Assembly (NCBI GenBank): GCA_014359855.1
Contig: JACIYQ010000020.1
Span: 1-5,306 of the forward strand
DNA length: 5,306 nt
Direction: 5' to 3'
Source: Parvibaculum sp.
GTDB lineage: Bacteria; Pseudomonadota; Alphaproteobacteria; Parvibaculales; Parvibaculaceae
Positions 1 through 5,306 of this stretch are shown here, one piece after another. The notes beneath the pieces are model-generated. The model had not been told where the DNA came from. It saw only the letters and a list, made by a program, of their open reading frames with translations, and made no database searches. How positions within the stretch are numbered: position 1 is the first letter of the stretch; every line of letters starts with the position of its first letter. Position numbers and translations under genes: made by a program.

Positions 1-596
1 CCGCCCGCGAAGAGCACGATGAGGAACACGGCGAAGAGGAAGCCCGGCACGGCATAGCCGACGATGATGACGCCGCTCGTCCATGTGTCGAAGGGGCTGC
101 CGTCGCGGATCGCCTTGCGGATGCCGAGCGGAATGGAAATGAGGTAGGTGAGGAGCGTCGTCCAGAGCCCGAGCGACACCGACACGGGCAGCTTCTCGGC
201 GACGAGGCTCAACACGCTCACATCGCGGAAATAGCTCTCGCCGAAATCGAAGCGCGCATAGTTCCAGATCATCATGAGGAAGCGCTCATGCGCGGGCTTG
301 TCGAAGCCGAACTGGACTTCGAGGGATTTCAGGAATTCCGGATCGAGGCCCTGCGCGCCGCGATACTTGCTGTTGATCGAACTGTCCGCGCCGGACATTT
401 GCGCCTGCGCGCCGAAATCGCCGCCGGCCGAACCGCCGATGCGCGCGGTGGCGGACACCTCCGTGCCCTGAAGCTGGGCGATGATCCGCTCGATGGGACC
501 GCCCGGTGCGAACTGGATCAGCGCGAAGCTCACAAGCATGATCCCGAAGATGGTCGGGATCATCAGAAGCAGGCGGCGGATGATATAGGCGGACAT
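1..596 (-). CDS. yejB: YejB-like peptide ABC transporter permease, 5' part only (cut by window edge)
   Basis: This is an inner-membrane permease subunit of a YejABEF-type peptide importer; it would pair with YejE to form the channel. I translated it from the ATG at 596; 198 full codons are visible and the frame stays open to base 1. The opening MSAYIIRRLLLMIPTIFGI is a first membrane helix (about residues 5-29), followed by the family motif QFAPGGP (28-34). Next comes a long periplasmic region containing SKYRGAQGLDPE (76-87), FGFDKPAHERF (96-106) and RFDFGESYFR (115-124). A second helix (about 139-158) ends in SIPLGIRKA, and a third spans about 174-197. These blocks match my recollection of Escherichia coli YejB (about 364 residues), so slightly over half the protein is present. 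The cytoplasmic EAA loop that contacts the ATPase lies outside the window. The start is 5 bp after the stop of the upstream binding-protein gene, so the two are almost certainly cotranscribed. Confidence 0.93.
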   Translation of the reverse strand, partial: MSAYIIRRLLLMIPTIFGIMLVSFALIQFAPGGPIERIIAQLQGTEVSATARIGGSAGGDFGAQAQMSGADSSINSKYRGAQGLDPEFLKSLEVQFGFDKPAHERFLMMIWNYARFDFGESYFRDVSVLSLVAEKLPVSVSLGLWTTLLTYLISIPLGIRKAIRDGSPFDTWTSGVIIVGYAVPGFLFAVFLIVLFAG

Positions 597-601
597 GGGT
601 G

Positions 602-2461
602 TTATCGGTCCTCGGTTCCGGCGGCCCACCAGGTCGCGAGCACACCGCGATCATATGCCGGTTTCGTTTCGGGCCAGGCGAACTTGTCCCAGAAGGCGAG
701 ATTGTGGACGTTCTTGTGCCATTGGGGCACCCAGTAATGCCCGGCCCTGAGCACGCGGTCGAGGGCGCGCGCGGCCACGATCTGCGCCTCGCGCTCCGGC
801 GCGGCGATGACCTGTTCGATCAGCGCGTCGATGGCGGGGCTCGAAATGCCCGACAGGTTCCGCCCGCCGGGGATTTTCGCGAAGTCCGACGACCAGTAGC
901 TGCGCACCTCGACGCCGGGCGTGAGGCTCAGCGAATAGCGCTGCATGACGACGTCGAAATCGTAATTGTCGCGGCGGAGCTGATATTGCGAGGAATCGAT
1001 CTGGCGGCTGCGCGCCTCGATGCCCAGCAGGCGCAGGTTCTTGGCAAGCGGCGCCACGAGACGCTCGACCATGGGATCGTTGTCGAGGAATTCGATGGAA
1101 AAGGCCTCGCCCGCCGCGTTGCGCCGCGCGCCATCGGCGATCTTCCATCCCGCCTCGTCGAGAAGCGCCGCCGCGCGCCGCAGAAGCGCCCTGTCCTGAC
1201 CCGAGCCGTCGCTTTCGGGCGGCGTCACGGCGGGGCCGAACACGGCGTCCGGCACCTCGCCGCGCCAGGGTTCGAGCAGCGCCAGTTCGTCCGCATCGGG
1301 TTCGCCCGTTGCCTTCATCGGCGAGTTCTCGAAATAGCTCTCGGTGCGCTTGTAGAGATCGTAGAAGAGGTTCCTGTTCGTCCAGGCAAAATCGAAGGCA
1401 AGGCCGATCGCCTCGCGCACGCGAATGTCCTGGAATTTCGGCCGCCGCGTATTGAGGAACCAGCCCTGCGCGCCCGACGGCGTGTCGTCTGGCAAGGTCA
1501 GCAGCTTCACGCGGCCGTCCTTCACGGCGGGGAAGTCGTATTCGGTCGCCCATGTCTTCGAGGTGAATTCCTCGCGGAAGAGATAGCCCCCCGCCTTGAA
1601 GGCCTCGAACTGCGCGGTGCGGTCGCGGAAATATTCGAAGCGCACCGTGTCGAAATTCCACTGGCCGCGATTGACCGGCAGGTCTTGTCCCCAGTAATCC
1701 GCCACGCGCGCATAGGCGACGAAACGCCCGGCGCGGAAATCGCCCACCTTGTAGGGGCCGCTGCCGAGCGGCGGCTTGAGCGAGGCGTTGGCGAAATCGT
1801 TCGCCGTGTAGAAGGCCTTCGAGAAGACGGGCAGCGTGCCGGCGATGAAAAGCGCCAGGTCGCGCGTCTGCTTGCCCGTCAGCGTGACGGCGAGGGTGCG
1901 CTCGTCCACCGCCTCCGCCGAGGCCATCTCCTTCACGTTCTGCGCGATCAGCGGATGGCCTTTTTCCTTCAGCAGCATGAAGGAGAAGGCGGCATCCTCC
2001 GCCGTGAGCGGCGTGCCGTCATGGAAGTGCGCGCCGTCGCGTAGATGGAAGGTGAGCTTGTTGCCGTCATCCGATATCTCGACGCTTTCGGCGACGAGAC
2101 CGTAAAGGGCGTCGGGCTCGTCGAAGGCGCGCACCATCAGCGTGTCGAAAAGGAGGTTGAGCCCCTGCGGCGCGTTGCCTTTGAGGATGTAGCCGTTCAG
2201 CGTGTCGAACGTATAGAAGGAGGCGTTATAGGCGGCGGTGGGGCCGATTTGCGAAAACGTGCCGCCCTTCGGCGCTTGCGGGTTCACGTAGTCGAAATGC
2301 GTGAAGTCCGGCGGATATTTGAGCTCGCCGAAAATCGACATGCCGTGCCGCCTTGCGCCTTCCGTGGCGCGCGCAAGCGACAGCGGAAACGACGCAGCAG
2401 CGAAGGCGCTTGCCGTGAGCGCGAGCACCTGCCGCCGTGTCGGCACGCGAAAGCCCTTCAT
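602..2461 (-). CDS. YejA-like family 5 extracellular solute-binding protein, second paralogue, probable Tat export
   Basis: This is a periplasmic binding protein (619 aa, close to the roughly 600 aa of E. coli YejA) of the oligopeptide-binding SBP_bac_5 family, expected to deliver peptides to YejBEF. The N-terminus has a twin-arginine type signal: TRRQVLAL (8-15), a hydrophobic stretch (12-29) and an A-R-A cleavage site (30-32). Family blocks follow in order: FGELKYPPDFTHFDYVNPQAPKGG region (44-67), FDTLNGY (85-91), LVAESVEISDDG (122-133), FHDGTPLTAED (146-156), PPLGSGPYKVGDF (230-242), ADYWGQDLPVN (254-264), FEYFRDRT (275-282), FLNTRRPKFQDIRVREA (335-351), the DNYDFD block (498-503), and GHYWVPQWH (574-582). 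It is homologous along its length to the neighbouring paralogue but lacks that protein's tether and cysteines. I chose ATG 2461 because it forms ATGA with the upstream stop, has GAGG four bases before it, and starts a good signal peptide; the open frame extends to 2728 but that part lies inside the upstream gene. It could be assigned yejA or the related yepA; sequence alone does not decide, so no symbol is given. Confidence 0.93.
   Translation of the reverse strand: MKGFRVPTRRQVLALTASAFAAASFPLSLARATEGARRHGMSIFGELKYPPDFTHFDYVNPQAPKGGTFSQIGPTAAYNASFYTFDTLNGYILKGNAPQGLNLLFDTLMVRAFDEPDALYGLVAESVEISDDGNKLTFHLRDGAHFHDGTPLTAEDAAFSFMLLKEKGHPLIAQNVKEMASAEAVDERTLAVTLTGKQTRDLALFIAGTLPVFSKAFYTANDFANASLKPPLGSGPYKVGDFRAGRFVAYARVADYWGQDLPVNRGQWNFDTVRFEYFRDRTAQFEAFKAGGYLFREEFTSKTWATEYDFPAVKDGRVKLLTLPDDTPSGAQGWFLNTRRPKFQDIRVREAIGLAFDFAWTNRNLFYDLYKRTESYFENSPMKATGEPDADELALLEPWRGEVPDAVFGPAVTPPESDGSGQDRALLRRAAALLDEAGWKIADGARRNAAGEAFSIEFLDNDPMVERLVAPLAKNLRLLGIEARSRQIDSSQYQLRRDNYDFDVVMQRYSLSLTPGVEVRSYWSSDFAKIPGGRNLSGISSPAIDALIEQVIAAPEREAQIVAARALDRVLRAGHYWVPQWHKNVHNLAFWDKFAWPETKPAYDRGVLATWWAAGTEDR
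609..613 (-). promoter_or_regulatory. Probable ribosome binding site of yejB
   Basis: GAGGA on the minus strand lies inside the last codons of the upstream binding-protein gene, 12 bases before the yejB ATG at 596. The spacing is longer than the usual 5-9, so initiation may rely partly on ribosomes finishing the upstream gene, whose stop codon lies between this site and the ATG. Confidence 0.45.
1752..1774. repeat. Direct repeat copy A shared by the two binding-protein genes
   Basis: These 23 bases are identical to 3635-3657. In both genes they encode the family motif PPLGSGPY, so the repeat reflects common ancestry and conserved codon choice rather than a mobile element. Confidence 0.75.
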
Positions 2462-4479
2462 TCGGCCTCGTCCGGCTTGGGGGCGGGGGGCGGCGCGGCC
2501 TCGTCCGCCCACCAGATCGCCGGGAAGCCGATCGCATAAGGCGGCATCTTTTCGGGATGCTTCAGCCGCGACCAATAGGCAAGCCGCGTATTGGGCGAAT
2601 ACCATTGCGGCACGACGTAGTGCCCGGAGAGCAGGACGCGGTCGAGCGCCCGGCTCGCCGCTATGAGGTCCGCGCGGTTCGTCGCGTAGATGATGCGGTC
2701 GATGAGCGCCTCGACGGCCGGATCGCAAATGCCGGCGGTGTTGCGGCTGCCCACCGTCTCCGCCGCCTCGCAGCCCCAGAATTCGCGCTGCTCGTTGCCG
2801 GGCGAAAGAGACTGACCGAACGTGTCGATAATGATGTCGAAGTCGTAATTGTCGGTGCGGTTCTGATATTGCGGCGTATCGACGGTGCGGATCGTCGCCT
2901 CGATGCCGAGCTTCTTCAGCGACTGCTGGAAGGGCGCGACTACGCGTTCGAATGTGGGCTGGTCGAGCAGGAACTCGACCTTCATCGTCGCTCCCGCTTC
3001 GTTGCGGAGCTTTCCCTCCTGCACCGTCCAGCCCGCTTCCTTCAGAAGCCCGGCTGCCCGGCGCAGATTGTCGCGGTTGTTGCCGCTGCCGTCGGTCTTC
3101 GGGTTCTCGTAGACCTCGGTGAAGATTTCGGGCGGCAGCTTGTCTTCATGCTGCTTGAGGATCGCCAGTTCGCGGCCCTCGGGAAGCCCTCGTGCGGCGA
3201 GTTCCGAATTTGCAAAGTAGCTGCCGGTTCGCGTGTAGGAACCGTAGAAGAGGTTCCTGTTCATCCACTCGAAGTCGAAGGCCCAATTGAAGGCCTCGCG
3301 CACGCGGGCGTCCTTGAACTTGTCGCGGCGGGTGTTGAAGACGAAGGCCTGCATGCCGGCCGGGGTCATCGTGCGGATTTCTTCCTTCTTCAGGTCGCCT
3401 CGACGGACCGGCGGAATGTCGTATTCGGTGGCCCAGTTCTTGGCGCTGTTTTCGATGCGGAAGTCGACACGGTCGCCTTTCAGCGCCTCAAGCGTGACGG
3501 TGCCGTCCCGGTAATACTCGAATCTCATCCGGTCGAAATTGTTCGTGCCGACATTCACCGGCAGGTCTCGTCCCCAGTAATCCGGCACGCGCTCATAGGT
3601 GACGGAGCGGTTGGGCGACACCTTGCCGACGCGATAGGGGCCGCTGCCGAGCGGCGGTTCGAGCGTCGTCTCCGCGAAGTTGCGCGGCTGGCCCTTGGCA
3701 TTCTGGCCCGTCCAGTAGTGCTTCGGCAGAACGGGCAGTTGCCCGACGATCTGCGGCAGCTCGCGATTGCCTGTCTGGTTGAAGGTGAAGGTCACTTCGT
3801 GAGTGGCGGTCTTCTCCGCCTTCACCACATTGGCGTAATAGGCGTTGTAGAAGGGGTGGCTTTTCTTCAGCGTCTCGAAGGTCCAGACGACGTCATCGGG
3901 CGTCACCGGCTTGCCGTCATGCCACTTCGCCTGCGGGCGCAGCGTATAGGTGACGGAGGAATAATCCTTCGGATGACGGACGCTTTCGGCGATGAGCCCG
4001 TATTCGGAAGCCGGCTCATCGAGGCTCGACGTCATCAGCGTGTCGTAGATCAGATTGATGCCGGCCGCCGGCTGACCCTTGACGATGAAGCCGTTCAGGC
4101 TGTCGAAGGTTCCGAAGGCGCCGTAGCGCAGCATGCCGCCTTTCGGCGCTTGCGGATTCACATAGTCGAAATGCCGGAAGCCGGGCTCGTATTTGAGTTC
4201 GCCGAAGAGGGAAGAGCCGTGTCTCGGTATGGTGGGGTCGAAATTTTCCACCTCGACCGCTTGCGTGACGATTTCGTTTGGCCGTTCCGATGCTGCGCGA
4301 GCGGAGTCCGCGGAGGCTTCGCTTGCCGTCCTGTCCTCGCTCTGCGCGGCGGGGCGTGCCATATCGGCATCGCGGTCCGGCGCGCTGTCACCCGGGAAAA
4401 AGAAAATCGCCGCAATCACCAGAATGATGACGGCCGCACCGGCAAGGACCGGTTTGGTCATGAAACCACGCACACTCAT
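2458..4479 (-). CDS. yejA: YejA-like family 5 extracellular solute-binding protein, first paralogue, membrane-anchored
   Basis: This is a binding protein of the SBP_bac_5/YejA group, 673 aa from the chosen start, expected to capture peptides in the periplasm for YejBEF. A hydrophobic helix (about residues 10-28, ending AAIFFFPGD) has no lipobox cysteine and no clear signal peptidase site, so it probably stays as a membrane anchor. An Ala/Ser/acidic tether follows (about 30-75). The YejA core starts near 86 with RHGSSLFGELKYEPG (86-100), then NPQAPKGG (108-115), WHDGKPVTPDDV (186-197), EPPLGSGPYRVG (274-285), PDYWGRDLPVN (299-309), FEYYRDGT (320-327), FNTRRDKFKDARVREAF (381-397), NYDFD (544-548) and GHYVVPQW (619-626). 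A Pro/Ala/Glu-rich tail ends it (661-673). Its only cysteines are C570 and C585. I chose ATG 4479 because a purine-rich AAGAGGGAGG directly precedes it; ATG 4512 (684 aa) has no obvious ribosome site, and GTG 4473 has GGAGG at ideal spacing. It is the first gene of the operon. Confidence 0.9.
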   Translation of the reverse strand: MSVRGFMTKPVLAGAAVIILVIAAIFFFPGDSAPDRDADMARPAAQSEDRTASEASADSARAASERPNEIVTQAVEVENFDPTIPRHGSSLFGELKYEPGFRHFDYVNPQAPKGGMLRYGAFGTFDSLNGFIVKGQPAAGINLIYDTLMTSSLDEPASEYGLIAESVRHPKDYSSVTYTLRPQAKWHDGKPVTPDDVVWTFETLKKSHPFYNAYYANVVKAEKTATHEVTFTFNQTGNRELPQIVGQLPVLPKHYWTGQNAKGQPRNFAETTLEPPLGSGPYRVGKVSPNRSVTYERVPDYWGRDLPVNVGTNNFDRMRFEYYRDGTVTLEALKGDRVDFRIENSAKNWATEYDIPPVRRGDLKKEEIRTMTPAGMQAFVFNTRRDKFKDARVREAFNWAFDFEWMNRNLFYGSYTRTGSYFANSELAARGLPEGRELAILKQHEDKLPPEIFTEVYENPKTDGSGNNRDNLRRAAGLLKEAGWTVQEGKLRNEAGATMKVEFLLDQPTFERVVAPFQQSLKKLGIEATIRTVDTPQYQNRTDNYDFDIIIDTFGQSLSPGNEQREFWGCEAAETVGSRNTAGICDPAVEALIDRIIYATNRADLIAASRALDRVLLSGHYVVPQWYSPNTRLAYWSRLKHPEKMPPYAIGFPAIWWADEAAPPPAPKPDEAE
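2466..2469 (-). promoter_or_regulatory. Ribosome binding site deciding the start of the second binding-protein gene
   Basis: GAGG on the minus strand lies four bases before ATG 2461, within the final codons of the upstream gene. Together with the ATGA stop/start overlap (2461-2458) it supports 2461 over upstream in-frame starts. Confidence 0.55.
3635..3657. repeat. Direct repeat copy B shared by the two binding-protein genes
   Basis: Identical to 1752-1774, 1883 bases away. A second identical 20-base pair lies at 1360-1379 and 3243-3262, encoding the RNLFY motif. In-register recombination between such copies could fuse the two genes in frame, but nothing here shows that it has happened. Confidence 0.75.
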
Positions 4480-4489
4480 CCTCCCTCTT
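4480..4489 (-). promoter_or_regulatory. Ribosome binding site of the first binding-protein gene (start ambiguity)
   Basis: The minus strand reads AAGAGGGAGG directly before ATG 4479. Its AAGAGG half is four bases from that ATG, while its GGAGG half is six bases from the in-frame GTG at 4473. Either start gives the same membrane anchor (two residues' difference). The site lies 22 bases inside the longer reading from ATG 4512, which argues against that start. Confidence 0.6.
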
Positions 4490-4559
4490 GCCCGGCGCGG
4501 GACGCCGAACATATCGGGCCGCCGTGCCGCGCCCCTCGATTGGCTTCTTATTGTGACCT

Positions 4560-4586
4560 GTTTTAGACGTTTTAGCCCATTAAAAC
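4560..4586. repeat. Three GTTTTA elements: a direct pair and an inverted pair
   Basis: GTTTTAG occurs on the plus strand at 4560-4566 and 4569-4575 (nine-base period). TAAAAC at 4581-4586 is the reverse complement of GTTTTA, giving an inverted repeat (4569-4574 with 4581-4586) around a six-base centre, GCCCAT. The cluster overlaps the candidate promoter, as an operator would. A simple AT-rich promoter could also produce such repeats. Confidence 0.4.
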
Positions 4587-4588
4587 AA
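4560..4588 (-). promoter_or_regulatory. Candidate promoter of the yej operon
   Basis: In an AT-rich island within GC-rich DNA, the minus strand shows TTGTTT (4588-4583), a 17-base spacer, then TAAAAC (4565-4560), a partial match to a sigma-70 -35/-10 pair. Transcription would begin near 4553, giving a leader of about 70 bases to ATG 4479. The match is imperfect and alphaproteobacterial promoters vary, so this is inference from position and spacing only. Confidence 0.35.
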
Positions 4589-4623
4589 AGTCATCCGGGT
4601 GAGTGGCGCGAGTAGGGAGCGAC

Positions 4624-4658
4624 AAAAGAAAACGCGCCCGGATGGCTCCGGGCGCGTT
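4624..4658 (-). terminator. Rho-independent terminator of the cytochrome c gene
   Basis: Read on the minus strand, a perfect 11 bp GC-rich stem (arms 4658-4648 and 4641-4631, each AACGCGCCCGG or its complement) closes a six-base loop. It is followed at once by a T-rich run, TTTTCTTTT (4632-4624, overlapping the stem end). It lies 26 bases after the cytochrome stop codon and separates that gene from the yej operon. On the plus strand there is no comparable T run after the stem, so it acts for the minus strand. Confidence 0.9.
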
Positions 4659-4683
4659 CTGAAAACCTTGTGCCGTCGAGGGC

Positions 4684-5295
4684 TTATTCGGCGGCGGGCG
4701 CTTCCGCCTCGGCAGGTGCCGCTTCCTCGGCCGGCGCCGCTTCTTCGGCCTGCGGCGCTGGCAGCGGCTGGTTCGAGCCGAGCGAGTTCAGATAGACGAG
4801 AAGGTCGGCGCGCTCCTGCGGCTTCTTGATGCCGGCGAAGCTCATCGCCGTGCCCGGGATGTAGCCGCGCGGATCGGCGACGAAGTGGTCGAGCTCTTCG
4901 AAGTTCCAGACCTGGGAAGACCTCTCCTGCATCGCGGCGGAATAGGCGAAGCCAGCCATGTGAGCGTGCTTCGCGCCGACGATGCCATAGAGGTTCGGGC
5001 CGATGCGCGCCGCGCCGCCTTCCTCGAAGGTGTGGCAGGCGGTGCACTTCTTGGCCGCCTTCTCGCCGCGCCCGGCATCGGCCTGCGCGAGCAGTGTCGC
5101 AAGCGGCACTTCCTTGGCCGCCTCAGCAGCCTCGCCGCCGCCTTCGCCGCTCTCTTCGAGCGCCGCCACGGCATAGGCCTGCGGATTGGCTTCTTCCGTC
5201 TCGTAGAGCGTCTCGGCGAGAATGGACACGGCAAGAATGAAGAGGACGGAGCCGAGCACCGCGCCTGCAAACTTGTTGAATTCGAAAGAGTCCAT
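4684..5295 (-). CDS. Membrane-anchored class I cytochrome c, CycM/c552-like
   Basis: This is a monohaem electron carrier of 203 aa, tethered to the periplasmic face of the inner membrane. In this family (Bradyrhizobium CycM, Paracoccus c552) it typically passes electrons from the bc1 complex to an aa3-type oxidase. An uncleaved anchor helix spans about residues 9-30, after MDSFEFNK. An acidic Ala/Gly/Glu-rich linker runs about 32-62. The haem domain has CTACH (84-88; thioether cysteines C84 and C87, haem ligand H88), the conserved IGPNLYGIVG (98-107), VWNFEEL (129-135), and YIPGTAMSF (145-153) with M151 as the likely sixth ligand. A C-terminal helix holds KPQERADLLVYLNSL (158-172). An unusual Ala/Glu/Pro-rich tail (177-203) follows. 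ATG 5295 has AGGAG three bases upstream. The gene is cut off from the next operon by a strong terminator; its promoter is outside the window. The family call is firm, the exact redox partner is inferred. Confidence 0.93.
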   Translation of the reverse strand: MDSFEFNKFAGAVLGSVLFILAVSILAETLYETEEANPQAYAVAALEESGEGGGEAAEAAKEVPLATLLAQADAGRGEKAAKKCTACHTFEEGGAARIGPNLYGIVGAKHAHMAGFAYSAAMQERSSQVWNFEELDHFVADPRGYIPGTAMSFAGIKKPQERADLLVYLNSLGSNQPLPAPQAEEAAPAEEAAPAEAEAPAAE

Positions 5296-5298
5296 AAG

Positions 5299-5303
5299 CT
5301 CCT
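5299..5303 (-). promoter_or_regulatory. Ribosome binding site of the cytochrome c gene
   Basis: AGGAG on the minus strand lies three bases before ATG 5295. It is a strong Shine-Dalgarno match, slightly close to the start, and it supports that start. Confidence 0.7.
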
Positions 5304-5306
5304 GCT

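Noticed and set aside
288..737. A 149-codon plus-strand frame opposite yejB and the yejA-like 3' end
   Set aside because: It crosses the junction of two well-supported minus-strand genes and shows no domain or convincing ribosome site.
599..2044. A 481-codon open frame on the plus strand opposite the second binding-protein gene
   Set aside because: It has the same antisense shadow character, low-complexity Arg/Glu/Ala composition and no family motif; the minus-strand frame carries all the conserved blocks.
2462..2728. N-terminal extension of the second binding protein to 2728
   Set aside because: The 89 extra codons lie wholly inside the upstream gene, are Arg-rich, and would bury the Tat signal peptide that begins at 2461.
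1752..3657. Long identical stretches between the two binding-protein genes as a possible mobile or CRISPR-type repeat
   Set aside because: They fall at matching positions in paralogous genes and encode the same protein motifs, so they are explained by gene duplication.
2437..4566. A 709-codon open frame on the plus strand opposite the first binding-protein gene
   Set aside because: It is a shadow of the real gene in GC-rich DNA: its product is rich in Arg, Gly, Ala and Val with no recognisable domain, while the opposite strand encodes an unmistakable YejA-family protein.
4842..5270. A 142-codon minus-strand frame and other small frames within the cytochrome gene
   Set aside because: They are frame-shifted shadows; only the 5295-4684 frame has the CTACH haem site, the GPN motif and the methionine ligand.

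Overview
The window is GC-rich bacterial DNA with every convincing gene on the minus strand, so the biological reading order runs from right (about 5300) to left (1). The combination of a CycM-like membrane-anchored class I cytochrome c and two tandem yejA-type binding-protein genes ahead of yejB suggests an alphaproteobacterium, probably of the Hyphomicrobiales (Rhizobiales) or a relative. That placement rests on recognising protein families, not on a database search.

Layout on the minus strand: (1) 5295-4684, a complete membrane-anchored monohaem cytochrome c with its Shine-Dalgarno sequence at the right edge, followed by a textbook intrinsic terminator (4658-4624). (2) A gene-free stretch of about 200 bp (4683-4480) holding that terminator, an AT-rich candidate promoter/operator with three GTTTTA elements, and the leader of the next operon. 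(3) 4479-2458, a first YejA-like family 5 solute-binding protein with an N-terminal membrane anchor and an Ala/Ser/acidic tether. (4) 2461-602, a second YejA-like binding protein that overlaps the first by four bases (ATGA) and carries a probable twin-arginine signal peptide. (5) 596-1, the 5' part of yejB, the first permease, cut by the left window edge. YejE and the ATPase YejF would be expected just beyond it.

Genes 3 to 5 form one tightly packed transport operon (4 bp overlap, then a 5 bp gap). By family knowledge it encodes a YejABEF peptide importer, a class involved in uptake of oligopeptides, microcin C, antimicrobial peptides or murein peptides depending on the organism. The cytochrome gene is separated from it by a strong terminator and looks like an independent respiratory gene. 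I see no mobile element, CRISPR array, tRNA or rRNA, and no evidence of a wholly new system. The most interesting points are the different export and anchoring modes of the two binding proteins, a cysteine pair found in only one of them, and the repeated GTTTTA motif before the operon.
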